Source of the DNA: Lucinisca nassula
Lineage: Eukaryota; Mollusca; Bivalvia; Lucinida; Lucinidae
DNA length: 64,000 nt
Direction of reading: 5' to 3'
Assembly (NCBI GenBank): GCA_963580285.1
Contig: OY757024.1
Location: 121,582,045-121,646,044 of the forward strand
Under the pieces are notes generated by a model. That model was not told the DNA's origin. It worked only from the letters and a program-made list of their open reading frames with translations, and ran no database searches. Below, piece by piece: positions 53,661-62,894 of the stretch. Position 1 is the stretch's first letter. Each line of letters opens with the position of its first letter. The translations under genes and the position numbers were made by a program.

Positions 53661-53844
53661 TTTTATCTATCTTCTTATACTGAGTCGGTCATATTTGGCC
53701 ATTACCTCAGTTGGATGGGTGGCTAAAGTTAGAATCTAGCACACACAAAAAAAAAACAAAAAAAAAAAACAACAACTAAAAACTATTTACAATCCAAACA
53801 CAGAGGTATCCTAAAGCGCATATCTCTGAGTCTCAATCTTACAC
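53661..53844. other. LINE g 3' UTR with A tracts
   Basis: Two A-rich runs (53746-53771) and an AACAACAACT stretch; on the minus strand this is the 3' UTR of LINE g. Confidence 0.4.
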
Positions 53845-54335
53845 TGTGCGGGCTTTGAACTCCTCTGCAGTCTTGGCATTCACCGCAGAAGATGGAAGAC
53901 TATTCCACTGAGGAATAGTTCTAGGGAAAAAAAGAGTTTTTCAGGGCATCTATTTGCTCTTGATACCCTTGTCCGGGTTGACACTGTTGCAGGGGTCAAA
54001 TACCTATCCTTGGTAATTGATTCTGTAACAGAATGTATCTTGTAGAAGAAGGTTAAGGAGGACTGCTCACGACGGGTCTCCAGGGATGACCACTCTAGCT
54101 CATCAAGCATGTCACCGACGCTACTTCTATTTCGCCATCGTCTGCAGGCCCATCGAGCAGCTGTCCTCTGCTCCTTCTCCACCTGCTGAATCTGAGTTTT
54201 AACATAGGGATGCAAAATGGGTGATGCATATTCAAGCTGAGGGCGAACCAATGTTTTATATGCAACATCCTTTGTCTGCCGAGGTGCAAAAGCCAAATTA
54301 CGTCTAAGGAATCCTAAGGTCCTAGTTGCTTCAAT
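53845..54335 (-). pseudogene. LINE g, C-terminal fragment of RT ORF
   Basis: RTLGFLRRNLAFAPRQTKDV, AYKTLVRPQLEYASPILHPY, QRTAARWACRRWRNRSSVGD, LDELEWSSLETRREQSSLTF; a frameshift near 53945 before the FFPRTIPQW-like end. Close relative of 63303-63898 (about 85% alike by eye) and of 47344-47958. Confidence 0.85.
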
Positions 54336-54503
54336 ACGAATACTGTAACCAGTACATTCAATGATAGCATATTACTGTACTTCCCGCAAGATTTTTGGCC
54401 AGACGCCCGGTACCGGGTGTGCCTCTCAAGGAGGAAACCTCCAACAACAAGAGCAAATTGTCACATGACTTCCTGTAACACGTCAGAATTTTTCCTTGCG
54501 GCC

Positions 54504-54748
54504 ATCTTGGTGGATGTGTTTCAGTTTTGTTCTCAAACAAATCTTTTTTCATCGGCATTATTTCTTGCTGTCATCTACCTTTGGTCGTAGGGAAGTGCTC
54601 CCGCAGGATTCTACTGTGTTTTGTGCTACAATTTTATTCATTATTTGGATTATTTTGGACTTAGTGAATTCTTTTCACGTGAGTTCTTTCCATTTTATTT
54701 TTCTTTGTTATGCCACAAGTGCGTGGTTCTTGTGGTCATAAAAAAGCA
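54504..54748 (+). repeat. 245-bp direct repeat, first copy
   Basis: Identical by eye to 55138-55382 (offset 634). Spans ATCTTGGTGGATGTGTTTC to CATAAAAAAGCA and includes the start codon and first 13 codons of the ORF at 54710. It begins TG and ends CA one base inside, so a short LTR was considered. Confidence 0.88.
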
Positions 54749-55137
54749 AAGTGGGATAACCACTCTTCTGGTCTTGCCTGCTCTAAGTGCAGTGTTGACA
54801 ACAAATGTGATATTTGTGTAAATTGGTCACTTGATACTTGGTATTCTGCTATTCGTAGGCGGTCTTATCTTTCCAGGATGCCAAAGAAACAAGACAATAT
54901 TCCTCGTCATTCTTCGAAGTTTTCTAAGAAGGCAAATGATGACGTTTCTTCTCATCTAGGCTCTGGGGCAGAGGAAGTCCCTTCAGTTCGAACCGACGAC
55001 GTTGTGTCAAACGTTCGTTCTGATAAACATTCATCAGGCCGGGCTGACGACGTTGTGTCAAATGTCCGGTCTGAAAGTCGCCATTCAGGGATTATTCAGT
55101 CGAGTGAAATTGAAAACATCCCTTCTCTGGGCAGCCA
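54710..55137 (+). pseudogene. Cys-rich gag-like ORF fragment
   Basis: ATG at 54710: MPQVRGSCGHKKAKWDNHSS, then CSKCSVDNKCDICVNWS (four-Cys knuckle), RRRSYLSRMPKK and a hydrophilic Ser/Arg tail with two copies of DDVVSNVRS (about residues 95 and 113). Such a basic N-terminus with a C-x2-C-x5-C-x2-C-x-W motif resembles ORF1/gag-like proteins of DIRS/Ngaro-type tyrosine-recombinase retroelements. After residue ~143 the frame enters the duplicated 5' region and is meaningless. No RT or recombinase is nearby. Assignment is inference. Confidence 0.4.
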
Positions 55138-55382
55138 ATCTTGGTGGATGTGTTTCAGTTTTGTTCTCAAACAAATCTTTTTTCATCGGCATTATTTCTT
55201 GCTGTCATCTACCTTTGGTCGTAGGGAAGTGCTCCCGCAGGATTCTACTGTGTTTTGTGCTACAATTTTATTCATTATTTGGATTATTTTGGACTTAGTG
55301 AATTCTTTTCACGTGAGTTCTTTCCATTTTATTTTTCTTTGTTATGCCACAAGTGCGTGGTTCTTGTGGTCATAAAAAAGCA
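55138..55382 (+). repeat. 245-bp direct repeat, second copy
   Basis: Second copy of 54504-54748; its last three bases (GCA) are also the first three of the 2,902-bp repeat copy 2, so the two events meet at a microhomology. Confidence 0.88.
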
Positions 55383-58281
55383 TATTATCTAGAATGTTAC
55401 TATACATTTATGAGCCAAGTTTCATGAGAAAATTTGAATATTTAGTATGTATTTGATCGGAAATTCTATTCTGCCACTTGATTTCGCTGGTAATCACATG
55501 TGCGAAATCAATTCATTTTTGCAAAATCAATGTATAAAATACCATTTTCCCAAAACTGAATAAAACATATTGGTGCATATTATTAAGAATGTTGTTAATC
55601 ATTTATGAGCCAAGTTTCATGGTGAAATTTGAATATTTAGTATGTTTTTGAGAGGAAAATCTTTTCTGCCACTTGATTTCGCTGGCAATCGCATGTGTGA
55701 AATCAACTCATTTTAGCGAAATCAATGTATAAAATACCTTTTTCCCAAAACTGATTAAAACGTATGTGTGCATATTATTAAAAATTTTGTTAATCATTTG
55801 TGAGCCAAGTTTCATGATGAAATTTGAACATTTAGTAGGTTTTTGATAGGAAAATGTATTCTGCCACATGATTTCTCTTGCAGTCTCATGTGCGAAATCT
55901 ACTCATTTTAGCGAAATCAATGTATATAAAAATAATCGTTTTCCTCAAAACCAACTAAAACGTTTTTATACATGTGTATTAACCCATTCAGTAGTTGGCA
56001 AACAGTGCAGTCCAGATCTGACGCCGCAGCAGAACGCGGCGCCTGATCAGGGCCTACACTGTTTGCAAAAACAAAATAGAAGAAAACACAGCCTGACACC
56101 CCTAAATTTTGAAATGGACTCCTGTTATGTATAATGAGGAAGATTCCATCTGATACAAAAAAGGGTAAGAATGCTGTTCTACATTTATGAGCCACCGTTT
56201 TATGAGAAAATATTGATGTTGAGCTCTAGCTTTTGTTTCGGGCGTTATATATCACCAAAACAAACAAGAAGCAGAGATAAAGGAAAATATCATTAGAATG
56301 ACGGGGCGCTCCATCACCAAAACACGCCTGTATAATTTCGATCCCCTCAAACCCCATTTGTATACAGAAAAACTGGGGCTTACAGGGCTGTAAATTATTT
56401 TTCGAGTTTTTGCTCAAAACATAGAATATGACTCGTTAGAACGGCCTCACTGGTCCAGTCAGAAGGAGTACCCACAATCTATGTTTACAGCACAAATATG
56501 AAGAATATCGGAATTTTTCGCCAGAAAATTTTCATTTGTAAGGTGGCAAAATGTTCAATATAATTGAATCTGCGTATTTCCGTGCTATTTATCACGGATG
56601 CATTATCAGATTGTTGTTATTATTATTATTATTATTATTTCTAATAAAAATGCATTAAATAAGTACTAATTTGACGGCTGCATCGTCGGACAGACAGACG
56701 GTCGAACTGACGAATGGACGGACGGCTAGATAGATAGATGGACAGGTAGACAGGAGTGAATAAACAGTGTGTTTGTTATTCACACAATCACAGGTAACAA
56801 CGTGTGAAAGTCAGTAAACCGCAGTTTGATCCAATTACTTGGCGAGTGTTCGTTAATCTCTTTACCTGCTGTGTGAAGTACAGAAGGATGTCTTTAAAAT
56901 TTAATTATGATTGCCTTAATAGCAAAATGAAGGAATGATAATCCCAAATATACTGTATCAGAACATAATACTCCCAATAATACAGTATCAGAAACCCTGA
57001 AGGGGTACCGAGGCAAACAGTGCAGGCCCAGAATGCGGTGTCTGATCAGGGCCCACATTGTTTGCTAAAAGTTCAGTCATTTTCCGATTAAATTTTGATG
57101 AAAATACAATCAATTTAACCAATTTAGTATCAGAAACCCCGAAAGGGGTACCGTGCAAACAGTGCAGGCCCAGATCAGACGCCGCAGAATGCGGCGTCTG
57201 ATCACGGCCTACATTGTTTGCTAAAAGTTCAGTCATTTTCCAATTAAATTTTGATGAAAATACAATCAATTTAACCAATTTAGTATCAGAAACCCCGAAA
57301 GGGGTACCGTGCAAACAGTGCAGGCCCAGATCAGACGCCGCAGAATGCGGCGTCTGATCACGGCCTACATTGTTTGCTAAAAGTTCAGTCATTTTCCAAT
57401 TAAATTTTGATGAAAATACAATCAATTTAACCAATTTAGTATCCGAAAGCCCGAAAGGGGTACCGTGGCACACAGTGCAGGCCCAGGTCAGACGCCGCAG
57501 AATGCGGCGTTTGATCAGGGCCTTCATTGTTTGCTAAAAAATCAGTCATTTTCCAATTAAATTTTGATGAAAATACAATCTGACATCTCTAAAGGGGTAC
57601 CGAGGCAAACAGTGCAGTCCCAGATCAGACGCAGCAGAATGCAGAATGCGGCGTCTGATCAGTTTGCTAAAGGAGGAGAATGACGACGACATGGACGACG
57701 ACGATGATGATGAAAAAAAAGCAGATAACAAGTATTGGAGTAAGTCTGTTGATTTCACCTGCTATTTGATTTCGTTTGACTTATCAATTAGCAATATTTT
57801 GATATGCGTCTTTTATTCCAGACCATAATATTTTCAGATGAAACTTGGATCATAAATGTATACTGCCAGCATTCTTAATAATAGGCAAAACGAGTTTTTA
57901 ATCGTTTTTGGAAAACAAATGCTGTTTCACATTGATTTCGGAGTTGATTTCGCACATGTGCTTATCAGCGAAATCAAGTGACAGAATATATTTTCCAAAT
58001 AAATTTTTATATTTTCTCGTGAAATTTGGACCTAAAATGTTTATCAACTTTCTTAACAATATGCATTTTTATTCAGTTTTGGGAATATTTATTTTGTACA
58101 TTGATTTCGCTGAAATGAATTGATTTCGCACATGTGATTTCCAACGAAATCAAGTGGCAGAATAGATTTTCCTCCCAAAGCACTTACTAAACAGTCAAAT
58201 TTCATCATGAAACTTGCCTCATAAATGTTTAACAACATTATTAACAACATTATTAGGGGGAGAAATGTAACGGTTATGGAA
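55380..58281 (+). repeat. 2,902-bp direct repeat, copy 2
   Basis: Copy of 48377-51278 with every internal feature at +7003 (family G MITE 55980-56168; hairpin array 56985-57668). Continues at 58282 into the natural right part of the long-inverted-repeat element. Confidence 0.92.
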
Positions 58282-58441
58282 AAATACCACTTCTAATGCC
58301 TTGCTGTGGGAGCCGGCTCTTTTAGCGACGCGGGTAGAGTGGTTATCTTATTCGCGAAGTTAAGCAACGGCGATTGCGGTTAGTACCTGGATGGGTGACC
58401 GCGTTGCTTGACTTCGTGGACGACCCGGTACACGCTACAAT
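58256..58441 (+). mobile_element. LTR-like insertion TGTAACGG...GCTACA carrying a 5S-derived sequence
   Basis: The arm of the host element is interrupted: left arm homologue reads continuously through this point. The inserted segment runs from GGGGGAGAAATGTAACGG to CACGCTACAATAA. If bounded by TGTAAC (58265) and CTACA (58439) it has the TG...CA form of an LTR, about 175 bp. No convincing target duplication. Copy 1 of the 2.9-kb repeat keeps only its first 26 bp. Confidence 0.45.
58323..58437 (+). ncRNA. 5S rRNA-derived sequence with intact internal promoter
   Basis: GAAGTTAAGCAAC (A-box region, 58356) and GGTTAGTACCTGGATGGGTG ACC (C-box region, 58378-58400) match 5S rRNA and keep its exact 22-nt spacing. 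TAGCG (58323) and CGCTA (58433) can pair as helix I, giving a 115-nt molecule against about 120 nt for 5S. The 5' part is about 14 nt shorter than normal and the IE region differs, so this is not a standard 5S gene; it is a pseudogene, a SINE3-type head, or a Cassandra-like 5S carried in an LTR. A weak T4 terminator lies at 58459. Confidence 0.7.
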
Positions 58442-59499
58442 AATATGCACAAATATGTTTTATTCAGTTTTGGGAAATATTTATTTTTGTACATTGATTT
58501 CGCTAAAATGAGTTGATTTCGCACATGTGATCACCAGCGAAATCAAGTGGCAGAATAGGATTTCCGATCAAATACATACTAAATATTCAAATTTTCTCCT
58601 GAAACTTGGCTCATAAATGTATAATAACATTCTAGATAATATGCAATAACAAGTTTTTGCCTGTTTTTAAAACTGTTGATTTTATGAGTTGAGTTCGCTA
58701 CATCGGGCTGATTTCGCGAAATCAACTTGATTTCGCATATTATACCTACCCAATGGGTCGGTATAAAACGCAGCACTTTAATGCAGCTATATTAAAAATA
58801 TAGGGAAATGCAGCCAATAAGGAAATCATAGGTAATGCAGCTATTATAGAAAACAGTATAAAATGCAGCCGCATATGCAGCCAATATATAATATATAGTG
58901 TAGTATTCACTTTTCGCTTTTCAGTTAAAAATTATCAGGGAGGCTGTTCTAACCAGTACCCACAATCTATGTTTTACCCATAATCTATGCTTTTGAGCAG
59001 ATATGGACAAATGCAAGTTTGAGCATTCTCTAGCTAAACGTGCGATTTAATTGTCTACAGCCAAATTTAGCTCAATAGCTACAAGATATCTAGTGAGTTT
59101 CACCCGAAAGTTGGTATAGTTTCTTTTTTGACTGAGTATAATTATAATATATAGTGTAGTATTCACTTTTCGCTTTTCAGTTAAAAATTATCTTATATTT
59201 TCATAAATCTGCTCAAAACATAGATTGTGAGAACCGCCTCGGGGAGGCTGTTCTAACCAGTACCCACAATCTGTGTTTTACCCACAATCCATGTTTTTGA
59301 GCAGAAATATGAAGACTAATGTACACACCTGAAAACCATTTTTAGCTATATAAATGTTGGGTTTAATGGAATCAAGATAGGCGTGTTCTTGTTATGTCTT
59401 GATGAACCTGGGATAAAGATCGCAGATTAAACTGATGCCTAAGCCCCAGTTTATATAGAGAAAACGGGGGTTTAGTGGAGGGATACATTATTTTTCTTA

Positions 59500-59605
59500 T
59501 ATCTGCTCTTAGACACAGGTTGTGAGTCCTCAACAGAACCGCCTCAATGAGGCCAACTCAATGAGGCGGTTCTAACGAGCACCACAACCTATGTTTGCAG
59601 TATAA
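59500..59605. repeat. family F hairpin in left arm
   Basis: CACAGGTTGTGAGTCCTC, AGAACCGCCTCAATGAGG, a duplicated CTCAATGAGGC, GGCGGTTCTAACGAGCACC, ACAACCTATG. Mirrored at 61915-62000. Confidence 0.8.
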
Positions 59606-59606
59606 A

Positions 59607-59835
59607 GAGGTCATTTTGGAGACAATGCTTTCAATTTTGTGGGACTTTTATCCGACATTGAGATGAAATATGACATCCCGAGCCCTGCCGCCCAATGAAA
59701 CCAATAGGGTTTATAAGCACTGCTTTTCCTGGACAGGCTTAGATCCTCTAAGTGGTTTACCAGTACTCCGGTGTCATCTCTGCGTGGAAACATCATGCAG
59801 CCGATCTATTTCTTCAAGCCCTGTTGGGCGGGGAT
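59607..59835 (-). repeat. family A copy in left arm
   Basis: AGAGGTCATTTTGGAGACAA to TTGGGCGGGGATCGAGCG; shortened by a deletion around the GCATGGACGGTCC block. Its mirror image is at 61695-61900 in the right arm with the same deletion, so it was in the arm before the inverted duplication formed. Confidence 0.8.
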
Positions 59836-60044
59836 CGAGCGTAACGGTATATAACGTCAAACAAGAATGCTCTCAAACTGGACGTATCTTGGAAATAAGA
59901 ATAAGACATAGAAAAGAACAAAATAAAGAGAACATATTAACTTCATGTTTAGCTTGTAAATACGAGTACAAAAATGCATAATATGAGAAAATTTATGGAA
60001 AACATAAGGAAAACAACCTAACAGTTACATTTGAGCAATCACAC

Positions 60045-60165
60045 AAGATTATATCCTCTAAGCGGGTTGCCAGTACTCGTTTGCGGCCGGTTTCAGCTCT
60101 GTGTGAATGCGTCATGCAGCCCAATCTATCTCTTCAAGCCCCAGTTATATAAATCCATGTACCAG
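60045..60165 (-). repeat. family A fragment, left arm only
   Basis: ATCCTCTAAGCGGGTTGCCAG to CAATCTATCTCTTCAAGCCCC. Absent from the right arm, hence a later insertion or a deletion on the other side. Confidence 0.65.
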
Positions 60166-60779
60166 AAACCCCAAAACGGGTATTTGGCAAACAGTGTAGG
60201 CCCAGATCAGATGCCGCAGAACATGACCTCTGATCAGGACCTACACTGTTTGCAAAAAGGAAAGGCCCATCACGTTAACAAGTCTGTGAAATATAGACCC
60301 CCTAAACCCCATTTTATATAGAGAAAACTTGGGGGTTTAGAGGGGTATACATTAATTGCAGTATTTCTGCTCCAAGACATAGGTTGACGGTACGCGTTAG
60401 AACCGTCTCAATGAGGCAGTTCTAACGAGCACCCAAAACCTATGTTTGGAGTATAAATAAGAAAAATATCACAAATTTTCATCAGAAAAATTACCTTTTT
60501 TGAAGTTTGAAAGATGCACTATATCACACGGATGTTTTCTCGTAATGCATTTTCTAATAAATTTAGAAGAAAACACAACCTGACACCCCTGAATTTTGAA
60601 ATGTACTCTTGCTATATATAAGAAGGAAGATTCCATTTGGTACCAGAAGGGTTAAAGTTGTAAATACAAGATATACAAATATACATGTATAATTTGAGTT
60701 AATTTGTTTCTCTCAATGCATTGGTCAGTTATAAATTTTTACTGGATTCTTCACCATTCCAAAACCTCTTGGTTATGAG

Positions 60780-61290
60780 CAGTATACTGTTCACACACAT
60801 ACCTAAAGGTGTGAAAAACAGAAGTTTACCTGTACTTATCTGTGTGATGTTTTAACAAGATCACTACTGTTCACACACATCCCTAAAGGTGTGAAAAACA
60901 GCAGTTTACCTGTATTAATCTGTGTAATGGTTAAAGTTGAGAGTTTTAATAATGTGCAGCTCTATTTTCTTCAGATATTTATGAAGATAATTTTGGAAAA
61001 ATTAACTGTGATATAAAGCAGCATTACGTCCATACTGTAATCATTAATGTGATTTTTATTGCCAATAATTAATAATGAAAATAGAAATGCAAGATAACAT
61101 GAGAATCAGAAAAGTTAAAGACAAGAGAGAATTACTAGATACCTTCTAGCAAGAACAAAAAAGACACAATACACATAGACTACGATATATAATTCCGCTA
61201 TTAAGACTACTTTCCAGACTTCTAAAAGTGGTCTTATTAGCGGGGTGGTCCTAATAATGGAATTGGTGAATAAAATATTGTTGGCAAGAT
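60780..61290. repeat. rearranged pogo-like MITE in the loop
   Basis: TTCCGCTATTAAGACTACTTTCC and GTGGTCTTATTAGCGGGGTGG (61195-61250) match 20587-20645, while CCTAAAGGTGTGAAAAACAG with GTTTACCTGTA (60805-60920, duplicated in tandem) matches 20950-21000 in reverse. Confidence 0.65.
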
Positions 61291-61694
61291 CGATTTAAAT
61301 TCATATTAAATTTGTAGTCTGTGTGTATTGTGCCTTTTTTGAGGCAAATAATGTATACCCCCATAAACCCCAGTTTTCTCTGTAAATATCGGGGTTTAGG
61401 GGGGTCTATATTTCACAGACTTGTTAACATGATGGGCCTTTCCTTTTTGCAAACAGTGTAGGTCCTGATCAGAGGTCATGTTCTGCGGCATCTGATCTGG
61501 GCCTACACTGTTTGCCAAATACCCGTTTTGGGGTTTCTGGTTGTTAGGTTGTTTTCCTTATGTTTTCCATAAGTTTTCTCATATTATGCATTTTTTGTAT
61601 TCACAAGTTAAAAATGAAGTTAATATGTTCTCTTTATTTTGTTCTTTCCTATGTCTTATTCTTATTGCCAAGATGCGTCCAGTTTGAGAGCATT

Positions 61695-61900
61695 CTTGTT
61701 GGACGTTAAATACCGTTACGCTCGATCCCCGCCAAACAGGGCTTGAAGAAATAGATCGGCTGCATGATGTTTCCACGCAGATATGTCCAGGAAAAGCAGT
61801 GCTTATAAACCCTATTGGTTTCATTGGGCGACAGGGCTTGGGATGTCATATTTCATCTCAATGTCGGATAAAAGTCCCACAACGTCTCCAAAATGACATC
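61695..61900 (+). repeat. family A copy in right arm
   Basis: Mirror of 59607-59835; ends GATGTCATATTTCATCTCAATG, TAAAAGTCCCACAACGTC. Confidence 0.8.
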
Positions 61901-62481
61901 TTTATACTGCAAACATAGGTTGTGGTGCTCGCTAGAACCGCCTCATTGAGGTGGCCTCATTGATGCGGTTCTATTGAGGAATCACAACCTATGTCTAAGA
62001 GCAGATATAAGAAAAATAATGTATCCCTCCACTAAACCTCCGTTTTTTCTATATAAACTGGGGCTTAGGCATCAGTTTAATCTGCAATCTTTATTCAAAC
62101 AACACAAAGATGGAGAGGCCCGGGTTCATCAAGACATAACAAGAACACGCCTATTTAATTTTGATCCCATTAAACCCAACATTTATATAGCTAAAATGGT
62201 TTTCGGGTGCGTACATTAGTCTTCATATTTCTGCTCAAAAGCATAGATTATGGGTAAAACATAGATTGTGGGTACTGGTTAGAACAGCCTCCCTGATAAT
62301 TTTTAACTGAAAAGCGAAAAGTGAATACTACACTATATATTATATATTGGCTGCATATGCGGCTGCATTTTATACTGTTTTCTATAATAGCTGCATTACC
62401 TATGATTTCCTTATTGGCTGCATTTTCCTATATTTTTAATATAGCTGCATTAAAGTGCTGCGTTTTATATCGACCCCTACC

Positions 62482-62610
62482 CAATTACATAATTACTGTG
62501 TAGGCTTTCATTCTGCAAACCTGGAGTGCATGTAATGTACACCTGCGGTAATGGTCAAATGTGACCGACGCAGTATCAGTAGAATCAGTAGTTGATTCAG
62601 TATCAGTCAG
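62482..62610 (+). repeat. SINE 3' part, right of the inverted-repeat elements
   Basis: CCAATTACATAATTACTGTG, TAGGCTTTCATTCTGC, CTGGAGTGCATGTAATG, TACACCTGCGGTAATGG. It completes the SINE begun at 48204, with about 17 bp around CTAC..AATTACAT present on both sides. Confidence 0.75.
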
Positions 62611-62611
62611 C

Positions 62612-62634
62612 TTTTTTTTTTTTTTTTTTTTTTT
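62612..62634. repeat. T tract
   Basis: About 23 T; SINE/LINE tail complement or homopolymer. Confidence 0.6.
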
Positions 62635-62727
62635 TGTCTACCTCTAGAATTCGAAGATAACGTTTCTTTTCTTGTTGCCTTGCGGCGTTGTTTACACATT
62701 TTAGTAAAATCACGAACGTCATGGTAA

Positions 62728-62735
62728 ACTTCCGG
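62728..62735 (+). promoter_or_regulatory. ETS-type ACTTCCGG site upstream of the candidate exon
   Basis: ACTTCCGG lies 30 bp before the start codon at 62765. ETS/GABP sites of this form are common in TATA-less metazoan housekeeping promoters. The region 62635-62760 is not repetitive in this window. It lies within a 15-codon upstream ORF (62721-62768) whose TGA overlaps the main ATG. Confidence 0.35.
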
Positions 62736-62764
62736 TTTGGGAAAGCCGCTCAAAATCAGCGAAA

Positions 62765-62890
62765 ATGAGTAAACTTAAGCGAAAGGTTACAGTTGATGCG
62801 GATGAGAGACGAAAACCAAGTGTTTTCGAAAGGTTGGGTCCAGGAGCAGCCCGTAGGTCATACGGAAACTACGACGATTCGGACTCTGAT
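62765..62890 (+). CDS. candidate first coding exon of a host gene
   Basis: ATG at 62765 (GCGAAAATGAG, A at -3) opens 42 codons: MSKLKRKVTVDADERRKPSV, then FERLGPGAARRSYGNYDDSD and SD, immediately followed by a consensus donor GAT|GTAAGT (GT at 62891). 126 nt, phase 0. The peptide is basic at the N-terminus with an acidic SD-rich end, in the style of nuclear RNA-associated proteins, but I do not recognise the family. It is unique in this window, lies just after the transposon cluster and has an ETS site upstream. The presumed intron holds a family C unit and a LINE; no downstream exon is present before the window ends. Confidence 0.5.
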
Positions 62891-62894
62891 GTAA

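Larger units (their letters stand above)
51279..55379. other. 4.1-kb mosaic between the two identical repeats (C block)
   Basis: Made of LINE f with a PLE insertion (51279-53660), LINE g (53845-54335) and a gag-like ORF region with its own 245-bp duplication (54336-55379). Both junctions with the repeats are abrupt; the right one has 3 bp (GCA) shared by both sides. Confidence 0.8.
48271..58750. mobile_element. long-inverted-repeat DNA element, enlarged by an internal duplication
   Basis: Left end GGTAGGTATAATATGCGAAA and right end, complemented, identical (58731-58750). Arms of about 700 bp consist of three ~190-bp units each carrying TTGATTTCGC, CACATGTG, GCGAAATCAA, GGCAGAATAG and CATAAATG words, inverted between left (48271-48950) and right (50900-51250; 57900-58750). 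The centre holds family G hairpin arrays and no transposase. The element proper is 48271-51278 plus 58282-58750 (about 3.5 kb); the rest is C-block plus a second copy. No clear target duplication. Confidence 0.7.
58755..62477. mobile_element. 3.7-kb long-inverted-repeat element
   Basis: Ends GGGTCGGTATAAAACGCAGC and, complemented, GGGTCGATATAAAACGCAGC. Arms are very long: 58755 to about 60360 on the left pair with about 61340 to 62477 on the right, including CTGCATTAAAGTGCTGC, TTCACTTTTCGCTTTTCAG, family F hairpins, an inverted pair of family A copies and a family G hairpin, all in mirrored order. The left arm has an extra partial duplication (59145-59270) and an insertion at about 60022-60165. 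No ORF; loop about 1 kb. Its end motif resembles that of the neighbouring element (GGTAGGTATAATA). Confidence 0.75.

Noticed and set aside
54504..55382. A tiny LTR retrotransposon with 245-bp LTRs (TG...CA borders) around the gag-like ORF
   Set aside because: The start codon and first 13 codons of the ORF lie inside the supposed LTR, no PBS or target duplication is seen, and the right copy ends exactly at a rearrangement junction. A duplication explains it better.
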